Counted from the first letter of the stretch, positions 52,199 through 61,355 are shown. The stretch is 64,000 nucleotides of DNA from Romboutsia sp. CE17 (GCF_012317385.1 NZ_CP051144.1:186001-250000), one strand, 5' to 3'. Program-made: numbers and translations. The notes: a model not told the origin generated them from the sequence alone.

Positions 52199-53074
52199 AT
52201 GAGAAATTTAATTAATAAAGAGAGTTTAGTAAATAGTGATTATATAAGAAGCCTTGTTATTAGAGAAAAAGATGATAAAGCTATTATGAATATGCTTAAA
52301 AAGCTTGGTAGTTTTGTTGATTATATGACCATAGATATGGCAAGTAAATTTTATAAGGTTGAGTATTCTACTTTACATAAGGTATGTGAAAGGAATATAG
52401 ATGAGCTTAAAAGATATGGAGTTAGAGTATATAAAAAATCAGAACTAGAAAAAATCCTAATTGGACAAGTTGTCGATTTAGAAAATCTACCAAATAGAGG
52501 TATGAAATTAATACCACCAAGGGCTTTATTCGTTATAGGATTACTTCTTAGGAAATCAGAGGTTTCAGAAAAATTAAGAGAAGAAGTAGTAAAAATTGCT
52601 ATGGGAGAAGATAGAAAATATCAAAAGGGACTTGCTTTAGTTGATGCTATTGAAGGTAAAACTAAAGAAAAGAGATTAAATGGAGTTAATGAATATGCAA
52701 AACTTGTAGCTATTGAAGAAAGAGAAGAGCTAGAAGAAGTTATAAGTACTTTAAAGTCAAAGGCTTCTTATTTAGATAAAATATTAGGATATGATACTTG
52801 TATTACGACAACTACCATAGCTGATGATTATGGTATGAGTGCGAGGTCTTTTAATAAGTTGCTTCATGAGATGAAGATTCAGTATAAGCAAAGTGGGGTT
52901 TGGCATTTGTATATGGATTATAAGGATAAGGGATATGTTAATGTTACTTATTTTGAGACTAAGAATAATATTGTTCCTAGTATGAAGTGGACTCATAAGG
53001 GGATTTTGTTTTTGTATAATAAGTTAAAGAGTGTTGGGATTGTGCCTATTATGGAGAATAACCCCCCGTCGTGA
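52199..53074 (+). CDS. KilAC-domain phage antirepressor-like protein
   Basis: The 291-residue protein has a KilAC/ANT-like C-terminal domain: LDKILGYDTCITTTTIADDY, SARSFNKLLHEMKIQYKQ and VWHLYMDYKDKGYVNV. The N-terminal part is probably a DNA- or protein-binding domain. ATG at 52199 follows AGGGGGA. Fragments of it recur at 16.4, 54.6, 61.0 and 62.4 kb. Confidence 0.85.
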   Translation: MRNLINKESLVNSDYIRSLVIREKDDKAIMNMLKKLGSFVDYMTIDMASKFYKVEYSTLHKVCERNIDELKRYGVRVYKKSELEKILIGQVVDLENLPNRGMKLIPPRALFVIGLLLRKSEVSEKLREEVVKIAMGEDRKYQKGLALVDAIEGKTKEKRLNGVNEYAKLVAIEEREELEEVISTLKSKASYLDKILGYDTCITTTTIADDYGMSARSFNKLLHEMKIQYKQSGVWHLYMDYKDKGYVNVTYFETKNNIVPSMKWTHKGILFLYNKLKSVGIVPIMENNPPS

Positions 53075-53168
53075 ATAGCATTTATTATAATAGGAGTATT
53101 TAGCAAATTATTAATAATACGAAGCATATAATAATTCCTAATGAATATATACTAAACATATGCAAAAC

Positions 53169-53199
53169 TTTACATTTAATCACTTTTATATGATATAAT
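53169..53199 (+). promoter_or_regulatory. Promoter of type I toxin mRNA (family A)
   Basis: TTTACA and the extended -10 TGATATAAT. The RNA would begin near 53206 and fold GAAACTAC with GTGGTTTC at its 5' end. Confidence 0.65.
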
Positions 53200-53282
53200 A
53201 CAACAGAAGAAACTACAATCCATGAGTGGTGGTTTCATATAGTCCTAGTTCCTACGATAAGTAGGAAGGAGGTGTACTCTAT

Positions 53283-53450
53283 ATGGAACTGATGATAAAT
53301 TTTATCATAGGACTTATAAGTTCTATTTGTATTGGTTTAATTACCAACTACATTTATGATAAAGTAAAAAGCCACTTATCTATTGGTAGTAGAAAAAGTG
53401 GCTCAGAACTTGAACTTAAGTTTGAATTCAAGTTCACTAAAAAGTATTAA
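53283..53450 (+). CDS. 55-residue putative type I toxin (family A)
   Basis: The peptide starts MELMINFIIGLISSICIGLI, one membrane helix, then a basic and beta-like tail with SRKSGSELELKFEFKFTKK. This shape, and the overlapping convergent antisense RNA, match type I toxins described in Clostridioides difficile. AAGGAGG lies ten bases before the ATG. CCTAC and GTAGG form a hairpin next to the ribosome site. The role is inferred. Confidence 0.75.
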   Translation: MELMINFIIGLISSICIGLITNYIYDKVKSHLSIGSRKSGSELELKFEFKFTKKY

Positions 53451-53511
53451 TTTATACTAGAAACCACCGCTCTACTCGACTAGATTGTAGTTTCTTTTTT
53501 ATTTAATCTAT
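53364..53511 (-). ncRNA. Antitoxin RNA of type I module (family A)
   Basis: On the minus strand the -10 TATAAT (53518-53523) leads to a transcript beginning near 53511. It contains GAAACTACAATCTAGTCGAG and ends at the hairpin AGCCACTT...AAGTGGCTTTTT within the toxin gene. It would pair with the last third of the toxin mRNA over about 90 bases. Confidence 0.7.
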
Positions 53512-53621
53512 ATTTATATTATACTACATTAACTCAAAAAATAAACAAAAAAATAAATTTATTACTTTATTAAATTCTTAATATACAACAATTGTAAACT
53601 AAATTATATTATTATTACAAA

Positions 53622-53637
53622 TTTGGTTAACATAGCC
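53622..53637 (-). repeat. Solo IS1595-type end
   Basis: TTTGGTTAACATAGCC resembles the IS ends, whose outermost bases are GGCTATGTTAA. A similar GTTAGCTAACATAGCC lies at 61012-61027. Neither has a partner nearby. Confidence 0.35.
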
Positions 53638-53717
53638 TAAATATAAAAGATATAGAGAAATAACTAGCTAGCTTATAGCGTAAAAAATCAGTAAATGATA
53701 TTACTAGGAGAAAAAAT

Positions 53718-54623
53718 ATGAAAAAAATATTTATTAGCTTAAAAGAATTACTCTATAATTATAGGAAGAGTATTTCCATGGTACTTTTTCTTATAATTGT
53801 AGGATTAGTATACTCAGGATATAGTACTATATTTAGTGATCAAATAATAGAAGAACAATGGAATTCACGTTATATGAATTATAATAAGTTGCATAAAATT
53901 TCTACTGGAGAGAGTCAAACAATTGCACTAATAGACTCTGGCATATCTAAATTCCAAGATGTAAAAGAAAATATTGATCTTACAAAAAGTAAAAGCTCTT
54001 ACGATACAAATGGTCATGGAACGACGATGTACTCACTTATAAAAGGGTACTCAAATAAAATAACTGGAGTTTCACCAGACTCTAAGATAATATCTATAAA
54101 AGTTATGAATTCTGATGAAAGCATAAATCCTGAAACTGTAAAAAATGCAATTGAAATTGCTATTGAAAAAAACGTTGATATTATAAGTTTAAGTTTAGGT
54201 TCAACTAAGGAAAATAGAGGTATAGCTGATAAAATAAATGAAGCTACGAGTAAAGGAATCACGGTAATAAGTTCAGCAGGAGACTATGAACAAGACTTTT
54301 TACTATTTCCAGCATCATTGGATAATGTGATTTCTGTTGGAAGTATAGCTGCAAATGGAAGGGTATCTGATTATACTAATGCTCCTGATGAAACAACAAT
54401 AAATGCTCCAGGAGAAGAAATATTAATGGTAGAAAATAATGAAAAAATTATTGAAGCTAATGGATCATCAGAAGCAACAGCTATAATAACTGGGTATGTA
54501 TCACTTTTAAAAGATAAAAGTTTAAAAGAGGGTAAACAATTAACAACATCTGAAATACAAAAATTATTACTGAAAATTAAAGAAAGTGATATTACTTATG
54601 CAGAAGTTTTAAAAAATATTTAA
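53718..54623 (+). CDS. Membrane-anchored S8 subtilisin-like protease
   Basis: The 301-residue protein has a membrane segment (about 20-38), then a subtilase domain with Asp73 (LIDSG), His100 (NGHGT) and Ser251 (ANGSSEAT). The oxyanion-hole Asn is replaced by Asp (SSAGDY, 189), as is known in some subtilases. No propeptide is evident. It is probably an extracellular processing protease; no substrate gene is seen nearby. Confidence 0.88.
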   Translation: MKKIFISLKELLYNYRKSISMVLFLIIVGLVYSGYSTIFSDQIIEEQWNSRYMNYNKLHKISTGESQTIALIDSGISKFQDVKENIDLTKSKSSYDTNGHGTTMYSLIKGYSNKITGVSPDSKIISIKVMNSDESINPETVKNAIEIAIEKNVDIISLSLGSTKENRGIADKINEATSKGITVISSAGDYEQDFLLFPASLDNVISVGSIAANGRVSDYTNAPDETTINAPGEEILMVENNEKIIEANGSSEATAIITGYVSLLKDKSLKEGKQLTTSEIQKLLLKIKESDITYAEVLKNI

Positions 54624-54642
54624 ATTTGAATATTTTCTAAGC

Positions 54643-54740
54643 TAAAAATCTACCAAATAGAGGTATGGACTCATAAAAGTACTTTTTAGTATTTGAACAC
54701 TTTTTATTATTGAAAGAACCCCCGTCGTGAAGCTTGATTG
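54643..54740 (+). pseudogene. Deleted relic of antirepressor gene
   Basis: AATCTACCAAATAGAGGTATG matches 52482-52504, followed directly by TGGACTCATAA (52988) and ACCCCCGTCGTGAA (53062). Most of the gene was lost between these points. Confidence 0.8.
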
Positions 54741-54875
54741 TGTTAGGTTAATAAAGTAGTAGTTTGAGAAAATTTGAGAAGAGAATAAGATTCTGAGTTA
54801 TTAGTATGAAGTATTATCTAAATTAATTTATTTAGAATAAATAATAGTGAACCGTACCATAAATAAATGAAGTTT

Positions 54876-54918
54876 ATAGCCTTAGGCGTTGAAATAACAT
54901 ACCTAAGGCTATTTTTAT
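54876..54918 (+). terminator. Intrinsic terminator
   Basis: ATAGCCTTAGG and CCTAAGGCTATTTTT form the stem. No gene is seen in the rest of 54741-55058. Confidence 0.75.
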
Positions 54919-55058
54919 AAGTGAAAATACTGTATCATAAGTAGAATAAAATTTATTCAGAATTTACAAGAGAATTACTTATAGTAATTATGATATCTTT
55001 AATATATATTATAATGTAAAATTATAGTGATAAGAATTTATTAAGTGAGGTGCCTAAA

Positions 55059-56510
55059 ATGAATAAAGATGAACAAATAGTTAAGTTAAAAGAGAGTTTG
55101 CTTTTAAATTTTAATGACTTTTATAATAAAGAAGTTAAAGAGGTAGCTAGTAAATTAGTTAGATTGATAACTAGTGGAAATCCTTTATTGAGGATTAAAT
55201 ATAAAGGAGCCCTTATTGATTCGTATAAATTTTTATCTGAAGTAGAGTATTTAGAAAAAAATTATGAATCTTGCTTAAATTATATAAAAAAATTACAACT
55301 TAGTGAGGCTTATAAAAATGAAACGGATAGTACAATAATGCATGCAACTATTAGAAGATTTCAATGTGAGGTTTTTTTAGGAATTTATCAGGAGAGTTAT
55401 GAGAAAATTAAGACATTAAAGGTGGAATTAATTGAATTTGGTAGTGTTAATAGACATAATCTAGAAAAAAGCTTAAGAGATGATTATGATAAGATACTTG
55501 ATTTAGCTAGCTCGTTTTTGAATAATTCAATTAAAACAATAGTTAACTTTAAATTGCCATATAAAATAGATATACCAGAAGATGAAGAAGTTATATATGA
55601 CTTTAAAAGCATAAGATTTAATTTGAAATTTAAAACAATTGCCAATCAAGGACAAGCACCATTTGAAGCTTATAATGGAGTAGTTGAACTTGATAGAGAT
55701 AAATACGGCGTATGTTCATCTAGTGATTTAACATTGACTTTTAATAAGTTTTTTGATGCAACTCATTGTATGAATGAACTATTGGATTTATGCTCTGAGT
55801 CATTTAATTATTTTTTAGATTATTATAAGTTGAGTACGGAGTATTTTTGGATTGATAATCTAAATCTAAAGCAAATTCAAGCATCAAATGTAAGGGTAAT
55901 TTCAGAGAACTATGATGATATAATATCAATTCCTTTTTATTATGCACATGGCATTAAAGTAGCAAGTAGTCCAAGTTATATTAATAAAGAGAAAATTAAT
56001 GAGTTAAAGGACAAGCTTATTAAAGGACAGGAACTTTCATTGTGGGAAATGTTATATCTGGATTCAAAAAATAATATGTTTATAGAGAAATATAAGGAAG
56101 CGGTAATATCAATAAACTCAGCGTTTGAAAATTATTTGAATATAAAATCAAGAGAGATACTTAGAAGTAGAATGACAGAGAAAGAAGTTGAAGATTACTT
56201 AGAAGGCAAAGTAACTTATGAAACATATTTTTTAAAAGAGTTTATTAGTGAGGAAGATTTTAATAGAGCTGTTGAGCAAAAAATAATAAGCTCACATTCT
56301 CCTAGTACTTTTCAAATTATAAAAAAATGTTTTGAACTTAATGAGGATAGAATTGCTATAACTAGAAGAAAGTTAAATAAGCTAGTTAATGATATAAGAA
56401 AAAACAGAAACGATATAATTCATGGAAATCTTACAGTATTAAAAAATATTGAATCAGATGCTAAAAAGTCTATAAGTTCATTTGAAGAATTTATTAAAGT
56501 ATTTAAATAG
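55059..56510 (+). CDS. Large soluble protein with C-terminal HEPN-like motif
   Basis: The 483-residue protein is helical at both ends with a beta-rich middle (about 160-300). Near the C-terminus RKNRNDIIHGN gives an Rx4H motif, typical of HEPN RNases and of Apea-like HEPN proteins. The preceding long helices fit a HEPN bundle. Its overall family is not recognised. ATG at 55059 follows GTGAGGTG. Possible roles include RNA-targeting defence. Confidence 0.65.
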   Translation: MNKDEQIVKLKESLLLNFNDFYNKEVKEVASKLVRLITSGNPLLRIKYKGALIDSYKFLSEVEYLEKNYESCLNYIKKLQLSEAYKNETDSTIMHATIRRFQCEVFLGIYQESYEKIKTLKVELIEFGSVNRHNLEKSLRDDYDKILDLASSFLNNSIKTIVNFKLPYKIDIPEDEEVIYDFKSIRFNLKFKTIANQGQAPFEAYNGVVELDRDKYGVCSSSDLTLTFNKFFDATHCMNELLDLCSESFNYFLDYYKLSTEYFWIDNLNLKQIQASNVRVISENYDDIISIPFYYAHGIKVASSPSYINKEKINELKDKLIKGQELSLWEMLYLDSKNNMFIEKYKEAVISINSAFENYLNIKSREILRSRMTEKEVEDYLEGKVTYETYFLKEFISEEDFNRAVEQKIISSHSPSTFQIIKKCFELNEDRIAITRRKLNKLVNDIRKNRNDIIHGNLTVLKNIESDAKKSISSFEEFIKVFK

Positions 56511-56554
56511 AGAAATTTAATTAAGTATAAACAGCATTTAAAGCAATTACGGGG

Positions 56555-56588
56555 AACCGTATCACAAGTAAGGGATACGGTTTTTAGC
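56555..56588 (+). terminator. AACCGTATC-type terminator
   Basis: AACCGTATC and GATACGGTTTTT form the stem. The same hairpin occurs at 61783 and decayed forms near 54850, 58030 and 62605. Confidence 0.8.
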
Positions 56589-56791
56589 TTTAGAAATTGA
56601 GATGGATTGATTAAGATTATTTTTATAATCAGAAGTAACTTATACAAAGCAATAATAGAACAAATTGTAAAATTATGGTAGTATATTTATATAACGTAGT
56701 GTTTTAGTAATAGGAAGAAAAGAATTAAGGGTGTTGACAAAAAATAACAAATATTAAATTATTGAAAATAGGTATTAGTGGAGATATTTAG

Positions 56792-57484
56792 ATGAAGGGA
56801 AAGAGTATAAGAAAACTGAAGCAAAAAGAGAAACGGATTGAAAAAATAAATAGAGGAAAAATGGTAAGATTCAATTTGGCTAATTCTAGAGTAAAATATA
56901 AGGGCTGTAAAAATGTTTATGGATACAAAAGTAATATACATAATTTGATTTATAAGGATGCTAAGTTTGAGAATGTTAGATATCAAGCTTCGAATATTAC
57001 AAATTGTAATTTTAAGAATGCAACACTAAAGGGTGTAGATTTTATTAATACCAACTTAAAGCATACTAACTTTAAAGGTGCTAAGTTAAAAGATGTAGTT
57101 TTCTTTAATTGTAACTTAAAAGATGTAGATTTTAAAGATGTTCAATTTGAGAATGCATTTTTTATTAGCACAGGGTTGAATAATACTAAGAATCTCGTTT
57201 TAGGACAAGGGTGTATCTGTATTAAGTCATATCCCAAAATAGAGATAGGTTGCAGACTAAGAGAGAGCATAAGTAGGCTGACTGAATGTGATAAGATTTA
57301 TAATTATCGCATTTTACATGTTAATCTGAATAAGATTAATATGTGGAATATAAGTTTACTTTTACAATATGGAGAAGACAATTTAGCTAGAGCTATGGAA
57401 GCATTATATAAAAGAAAGAATAAGTATGGATTTTATACTATTTATTCATATAAAAAATTTATTGAAAGTTATTTGAAAATTTGA
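56792..57484 (+). CDS. Pentapeptide-repeat protein
   Basis: The 230-residue protein has a basic start, then about 12 pentapeptide repeats (for example ANFKGAKLKDV-like ITNCNFKNATLKGVDFINTN), forming a right-handed beta helix. The C-terminal part is non-repetitive. Some members protect gyrase; the role here is unknown. The start follows GGAGAT. Confidence 0.88.
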   Translation: MKGKSIRKLKQKEKRIEKINRGKMVRFNLANSRVKYKGCKNVYGYKSNIHNLIYKDAKFENVRYQASNITNCNFKNATLKGVDFINTNLKHTNFKGAKLKDVVFFNCNLKDVDFKDVQFENAFFISTGLNNTKNLVLGQGCICIKSYPKIEIGCRLRESISRLTECDKIYNYRILHVNLNKINMWNISLLLQYGEDNLARAMEALYKRKNKYGFYTIYSYKKFIESYLKI

Positions 57485-57486
57485 TA

Positions 57487-57552
57487 ATATGTACTTGTAC
57501 CGCCCTGGATTGAGGAAACTTATGAAAGCTAAGTCGGATGATGGGTACATAT
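57487..57552 (+). promoter_or_regulatory. Possible structured RNA leader
   Basis: ATATGTAC (57487) and GTACATAT (57545) close a 66-base segment with internal GAGGAAACTTATGAAAGC and a competing pairing TGTACC/GGTACA. It is GC-richer than its surroundings. It leads into a small gene at 57584. No known riboswitch class matches. Confidence 0.4.
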
Positions 57553-57583
57553 AACGTTAGCTAGTATTCGAGGGGGGATGCCT

Positions 57584-57679
57584 ATGATAAACAAAGTATT
57601 GACAGTAGTTGCATTTGCAGGTTTCTTGTTAGAACAGTTTTTAAATAGTAACATTCCAGCCCGATTACTCGGGGTTTAG
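57584..57679 (+). CDS. 31-residue hydrophobic peptide
   Basis: MINKVLTVVAFAGFLLEQFL, then a polar end. AGGGGGG lies six bases before the ATG. The end of the gene forms a CCCGA/TCGGG hairpin. No family is recognised. Confidence 0.45.
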   Translation: MINKVLTVVAFAGFLLEQFLNSNIPARLLGV

Positions 57680-57783
57680 AATAAGTATAACTAATATTTA
57701 TTTTTAATGAAATATTGATATAACTAAAAATAAGATTTGTATCAAGATAATTGAAATTGATCAAAAATGAAATAAACTATAAC

Positions 57784-57826
57784 AAAAGGCTTAATCTTTA
57801 GTTGGATTAGAGCCTTTTTATTTTTT
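57784..57826 (+). terminator. Intrinsic terminator
   Basis: AAAAGGCTTAATC and GATTAGAGCCTTTTTA form the stem. The stretch from 57827 to 58110 has no gene; it holds a decayed AACCGTATC-type element near 58030. Confidence 0.75.
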
Positions 57827-58111
57827 AGAGTAAAAGTTAAATTTCATGTCAAATATAATATAAATATGCAGTAGAATTATATATATTCATATGATAAGAG
57901 ATACAATACAAATTGTTATTTAAAGTGATATGATTAATTAGATAGATTAATAAATAATAATTACTTAATACCTATGCTAGCTATATAATAATTTTATAGT
58001 AAAAAATAAAACGCGCTCCATAGAGTGAGGTACGGAGAACCATATTACAAGTAAATGATGTGATTTTATTTTTAGAAACAACATCAACTTTAATTAAAAT
58101 CACAATCATAT

Positions 58112-58152
58112 AAAAAGGCACATTTCCAATTATTAATAGAAATATGCCTTTT
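58112..58152 (-). terminator. Terminator of the nitroreductase gene
   Basis: On the minus strand AAAAGGCATATTTC pairs with GGAAATGTGCCTTTTT. Confidence 0.75.
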
Positions 58153-58199
58153 ATCATATTATAAAGATCTAACAATTTAAAAAATCCAATAAAACAGCC

Positions 58200-59021
58200 T
58201 TATATCCAATTAATAGTAGCATCTTTTCTAGGAGCAGTTCTCTGATACTTAACATCAGGATAACCAATAACCAAGCAAGATATTATTTTCTTACTATCAT
58301 CTATCCCAAGTAAATCCAAAATTTCCTTATTATCTTGAAGAGCAGCTAATAAGAATCCACTAAAGAATGTTCCAAGCCCTAAAGCATCAGTCATAAGCTC
58401 CATATTTGAAGAAGCTAAACCACCGTTTATAGGAGTTGGTGAAGTAACAAATATAGCTAATGGGGCATTAAAAAATAATTTATCATTATTTACAGGGTCT
58501 TTTTTATACTCATTATAGCTATGTAACCACATGTTAGCATATCTTTTTAAATGTTCTGTTTGTGGTGTTAAATTTTCTAATATAGCCTTACCTTTTTTAT
58601 TTAAGCTTTCATATGCTAAATCTCTTAGTTCATTTAGTTTTTCGGAAACTATTATATAAGAAACATCTTGGCTATTAGTTGAAGTTTGAGTATATCTTCC
58701 TGCATCAATAATTTTCATGATTTTTTCTTTTTCAACTTCTTTATCTTTAAATCTTCTAACACTTCTTCTGAATTTAATAAAGTTTAAAAGATTCTCAGGA
58801 TCTACTGAAAAATCTTCTTTATTATATGTAATTACTTCATTCATATCATAATCATCACTTGAAACTGCTTCAACAGGACATATTGCAATACAATGTCCGC
58901 ATTTGATACAACCTGCATTATTAATATCTGCTTTTTCTTCTTTCAAAGAAATTACACTAACAGGACAATCTTTAATACATTGTTCACAAGCTATACACTT
59001 ATTTTTATCTACTTTAAACAT
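58200..59021 (-). CDS. Ferredoxin-nitroreductase fusion protein
   Basis: The 273-residue protein has an N-terminal pair of [4Fe-4S] motifs (CIACEQCIKDCP and CIKCGHCIAICP), then an FMN nitroreductase domain (FRRSVRRFKDKEVEKEKI, GRYTQTSTNSQDVSYIIV). Such clostridial fusions reduce nitro-aromatics or other acceptors with ferredoxin electrons. AAAGGAGTG precedes the ATG. It is divergent from a LysR gene with a large palindrome between. Confidence 0.94.
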   Translation of the reverse strand: MFKVDKNKCIACEQCIKDCPVSVISLKEEKADINNAGCIKCGHCIAICPVEAVSSDDYDMNEVITYNKEDFSVDPENLLNFIKFRRSVRRFKDKEVEKEKIMKIIDAGRYTQTSTNSQDVSYIIVSEKLNELRDLAYESLNKKGKAILENLTPQTEHLKRYANMWLHSYNEYKKDPVNNDKLFFNAPLAIFVTSPTPINGGLASSNMELMTDALGLGTFFSGFLLAALQDNKEILDLLGIDDSKKIISCLVIGYPDVKYQRTAPRKDATINWI

Positions 59022-59107
59022 TTAGAGTCACTCCTTTTAGATTATTTTCAATATATACTATTGATTTGCTTGATATTTATATAAATAAAATTTATAATTT
59101 TTTTTAT

Positions 59108-59136
59108 TACTATTATTGTTCTATGCAATAATAGTA
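59108..59136. promoter_or_regulatory. Candidate LysR operator
   Basis: TACTATTATTG and CAATAATAGTA are perfect 11-bp arms with a 7-base spacer. A further half-site ACTATTGTAG follows at about 59144. Confidence 0.8.
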
Positions 59137-59251
59137 GTTTATCACTATTGTAGAAGATTTGTCTAATTCAAATAAGTAATAAATATATAACTAAAAGTTA
59201 TGGATTATAACTGAGATTTTAAATTGTAGTAGCAATAAAAAAGGAGATAAA

Positions 59252-60136
59252 ATGAACTTACAACATTTAGAGTATTTTAAAGTAATAGCTGAAACTAAAA
59301 ATTTCACAACAGCATCAAATATATTATCTGTAACTCAGCCAGCATTAAGTAAAGCCATTTCAAAATTAGAAGAGGAGTTAGAAGTTTCGCTTTTTGAAAG
59401 AGATGGAAGAAACATAAAGATAACTAAATTTGGAGAAGTATTTTTAAAATATGCTGATTCGGCATTGATTGAAATTCAAAAGGGAAAAGAAAAGGTTCAA
59501 AATATGAAGAGAAATAATGATAATGTTATTTCCATTGCATCTAATTATTGTATAGGGGCAACATTTATACCATTTATAATAAGTAATTTTTTACATGATA
59601 ATTTACAAGCAAGGTTTAATATTAATAATCAATCTACAGAAGAAATTTTAAAAGATTTAAAGTATGGTAGGGTTGATTTTGGATTTTTTGATAATATAGA
59701 AAATCTCAAAGAGTATCCTACAATAGAATGTACTCTAGTAAAGAAAGTGGAATATGTATTAATAGTTCCTAAGAATCATCATTTAGCAAGTAAAGAAGAA
59801 GTTTATTTAAAGGATTTAAAAGATGAATATTTTATAGCTCTTAAAGAGCAGTCTTGTGAAGAAAGGATATCATACTCAGAGTTGATAGGTTATACACCGA
59901 AGATACTTGCACAGCCTAATGAAGGGATTATACTTTCGGGATTAGTTGCAGCTGGAGCAGGGATTGCAATAGTTTTAGATACACCTACAATCAATACAAA
60001 TAAGATTTCTGTGATTAAGATTAAAGATGACATAGGATATAAAAATATTTATATGGGATGGAACAAAGGCGAATATACTTCTGAAATAAAAAATATATTT
60101 AAAGAATATGTTATAAATCTAGGTTATGTTCGCTAA
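59252..60136 (+). CDS. LysR-family transcriptional regulator
   Basis: The 294-residue protein has the LysR helix-turn-helix (FTTASNILSVTQPALSKAIS) and a type 2 periplasmic-binding effector domain. It is divergent from the nitroreductase gene, so it probably controls it in response to a small ligand. AAAAAGGAGAT precedes the ATG. Confidence 0.94.
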   Translation: MNLQHLEYFKVIAETKNFTTASNILSVTQPALSKAISKLEEELEVSLFERDGRNIKITKFGEVFLKYADSALIEIQKGKEKVQNMKRNNDNVISIASNYCIGATFIPFIISNFLHDNLQARFNINNQSTEEILKDLKYGRVDFGFFDNIENLKEYPTIECTLVKKVEYVLIVPKNHHLASKEEVYLKDLKDEYFIALKEQSCEERISYSELIGYTPKILAQPNEGIILSGLVAAGAGIAIVLDTPTINTNKISVIKIKDDIGYKNIYMGWNKGEYTSEIKNIFKEYVINLGYVR

Positions 60137-60157
60137 CTTTGCGATTATATTATAATA

Positions 60158-60216
60158 AAAATAACCATACCTTAGTATTTTCAATAATTTGAATTATAAG
60201 GTATGGTTATTTATTT
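60158..60216. repeat. AACCATACCTTA hairpin repeat, inverse copy
   Basis: AATAACCATACCTTA and TAAGGTATGGTTATT form a 15-bp stem after the LysR gene. It is followed by the 5' part of the same repeat in inverse order relative to 42318. Confidence 0.8.
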
Positions 60217-60279
60217 AATTTGATATAAATTATTCGTAATATATTAATATTGTGAATTATAATATTTATTTTTATAGAA

Positions 60280-60759
60280 TTATAAACCTACTTTATCAAT
60301 TTCCATAATTAATGATTTTATATCATCTTCATTTGGATGATTCATTGATTCTTTAAGGTTATTTTTTATCAATTCATATTTTTCAGGTGAGCCTTCTTTT
60401 ATCTTATTTTGCCAAGAATCTGACACTTTACCTTGACACATATATGTTCCAATAATAGTGTTAGATGATGGAACATATGATTTTGCATTATTTAAAACTT
60501 CTTCAAAGTACTCTTTAGTATTGAAATATCCTACTGTCCCAAATAAAAATATCTTTTTATTAGAAAGTTTTTCAATAAATTCTTGAATATCTGCTGGGCA
60601 AGAATTTTTAGCAGCCCAAAATCCTATAAATATAACATCTGCTTCAAGTGCTTCATCAGAAGGTTTTCCAAAGTAACATTCGCCAACTTTATTTTTTATT
60701 GCTTCAGCTAATTTTTTTGTATTACCAGTTATACTACTATAAACAATTGCATACTTCAT
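60280..60759 (-). CDS. BilS-like flavodoxin
   Basis: The 159-residue protein has the FMN phosphate loop YSSITGNTKKLAEAI, FIGFWAAKNSCP, LFGTVGYF and GTYMCQGKVS. These match small clostridial flavodoxins annotated as BilS, a partner of the bilirubin reductase BilR. No bilR-like gene is nearby, so a general flavodoxin role is equally likely. The ribosome site AAGGGGGATT is strong. Confidence 0.85.
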   Translation of the reverse strand: MKYAIVYSSITGNTKKLAEAIKNKVGECYFGKPSDEALEADVIFIGFWAAKNSCPADIQEFIEKLSNKKIFLFGTVGYFNTKEYFEEVLNNAKSYVPSSNTIIGTYMCQGKVSDSWQNKIKEGSPEKYELIKNNLKESMNHPNEDDIKSLIMEIDKVGL

Positions 60760-61134
60760 ATTTAATCCCCCTTAATACATATGTAGTTTACCAATTTAAA
60801 TATTAAAATTTAACATATACTTTATTCACAATATATAACTATTGTGAGCTTTTAATATATTATACATAGTATTACAATATTTACCAAATATATAATCTTT
60901 TAAACTAAAATTGCTTTTTAAGCTAATTTAATGAATCTATTTCTAAATAAAACACATTTGATATCTATACTATAATCTAAATTTATATTATTTATAACAA
61001 AGTTAGCTAACATAGCCTAAATCTAAAATAGTATGAAGTGAACTCATAAAGGAATTTATTTTTTGTATATACAAACATAAACCTAGTATTTTAAATAATA
61101 AAAATCAGAATTATAAGTTATTAAATATTATAGG

Positions 61135-61229
61135 GAATAATATTTAATAGAGTGGTCAATATATTTGTTGGTCAAGATTTTGTTTCATTATATCCTCAAG
61201 AATAATATTTAATAGAGTGGTCAATATAT
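61135..61229. repeat. Direct repeat, period 65 bases
   Basis: GAATAATATTTAATAGAGTG and GTCAATATA occur at 61135 and at 61200. Before it, 61012-61075 holds a solo IS end and a short antirepressor relic (AGTATGAAGTGAACTCATAA). No gene is seen in 60760-61355. Confidence 0.7.
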
Positions 61230-61355
61230 AACTATAATGAAAAATAATAAATATTTATTATTTAAAAGCAAATTATTTAATCCATACTGAGAATTTATTT
61301 GTATAGATCTAATGGTAAAAAGTAATTATAAAATTTTATTAAGGGAGTGGATTAT

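Noticed and set aside
47751-53074. Complete prophage
   Set aside because: No integrase, terminase, capsid, tail or lysis genes and no attachment repeats were found.
57487-57552. c-di-GMP or other known riboswitch
   Set aside because: The conserved cores of the classes I know are not present; only a generic stem is visible.
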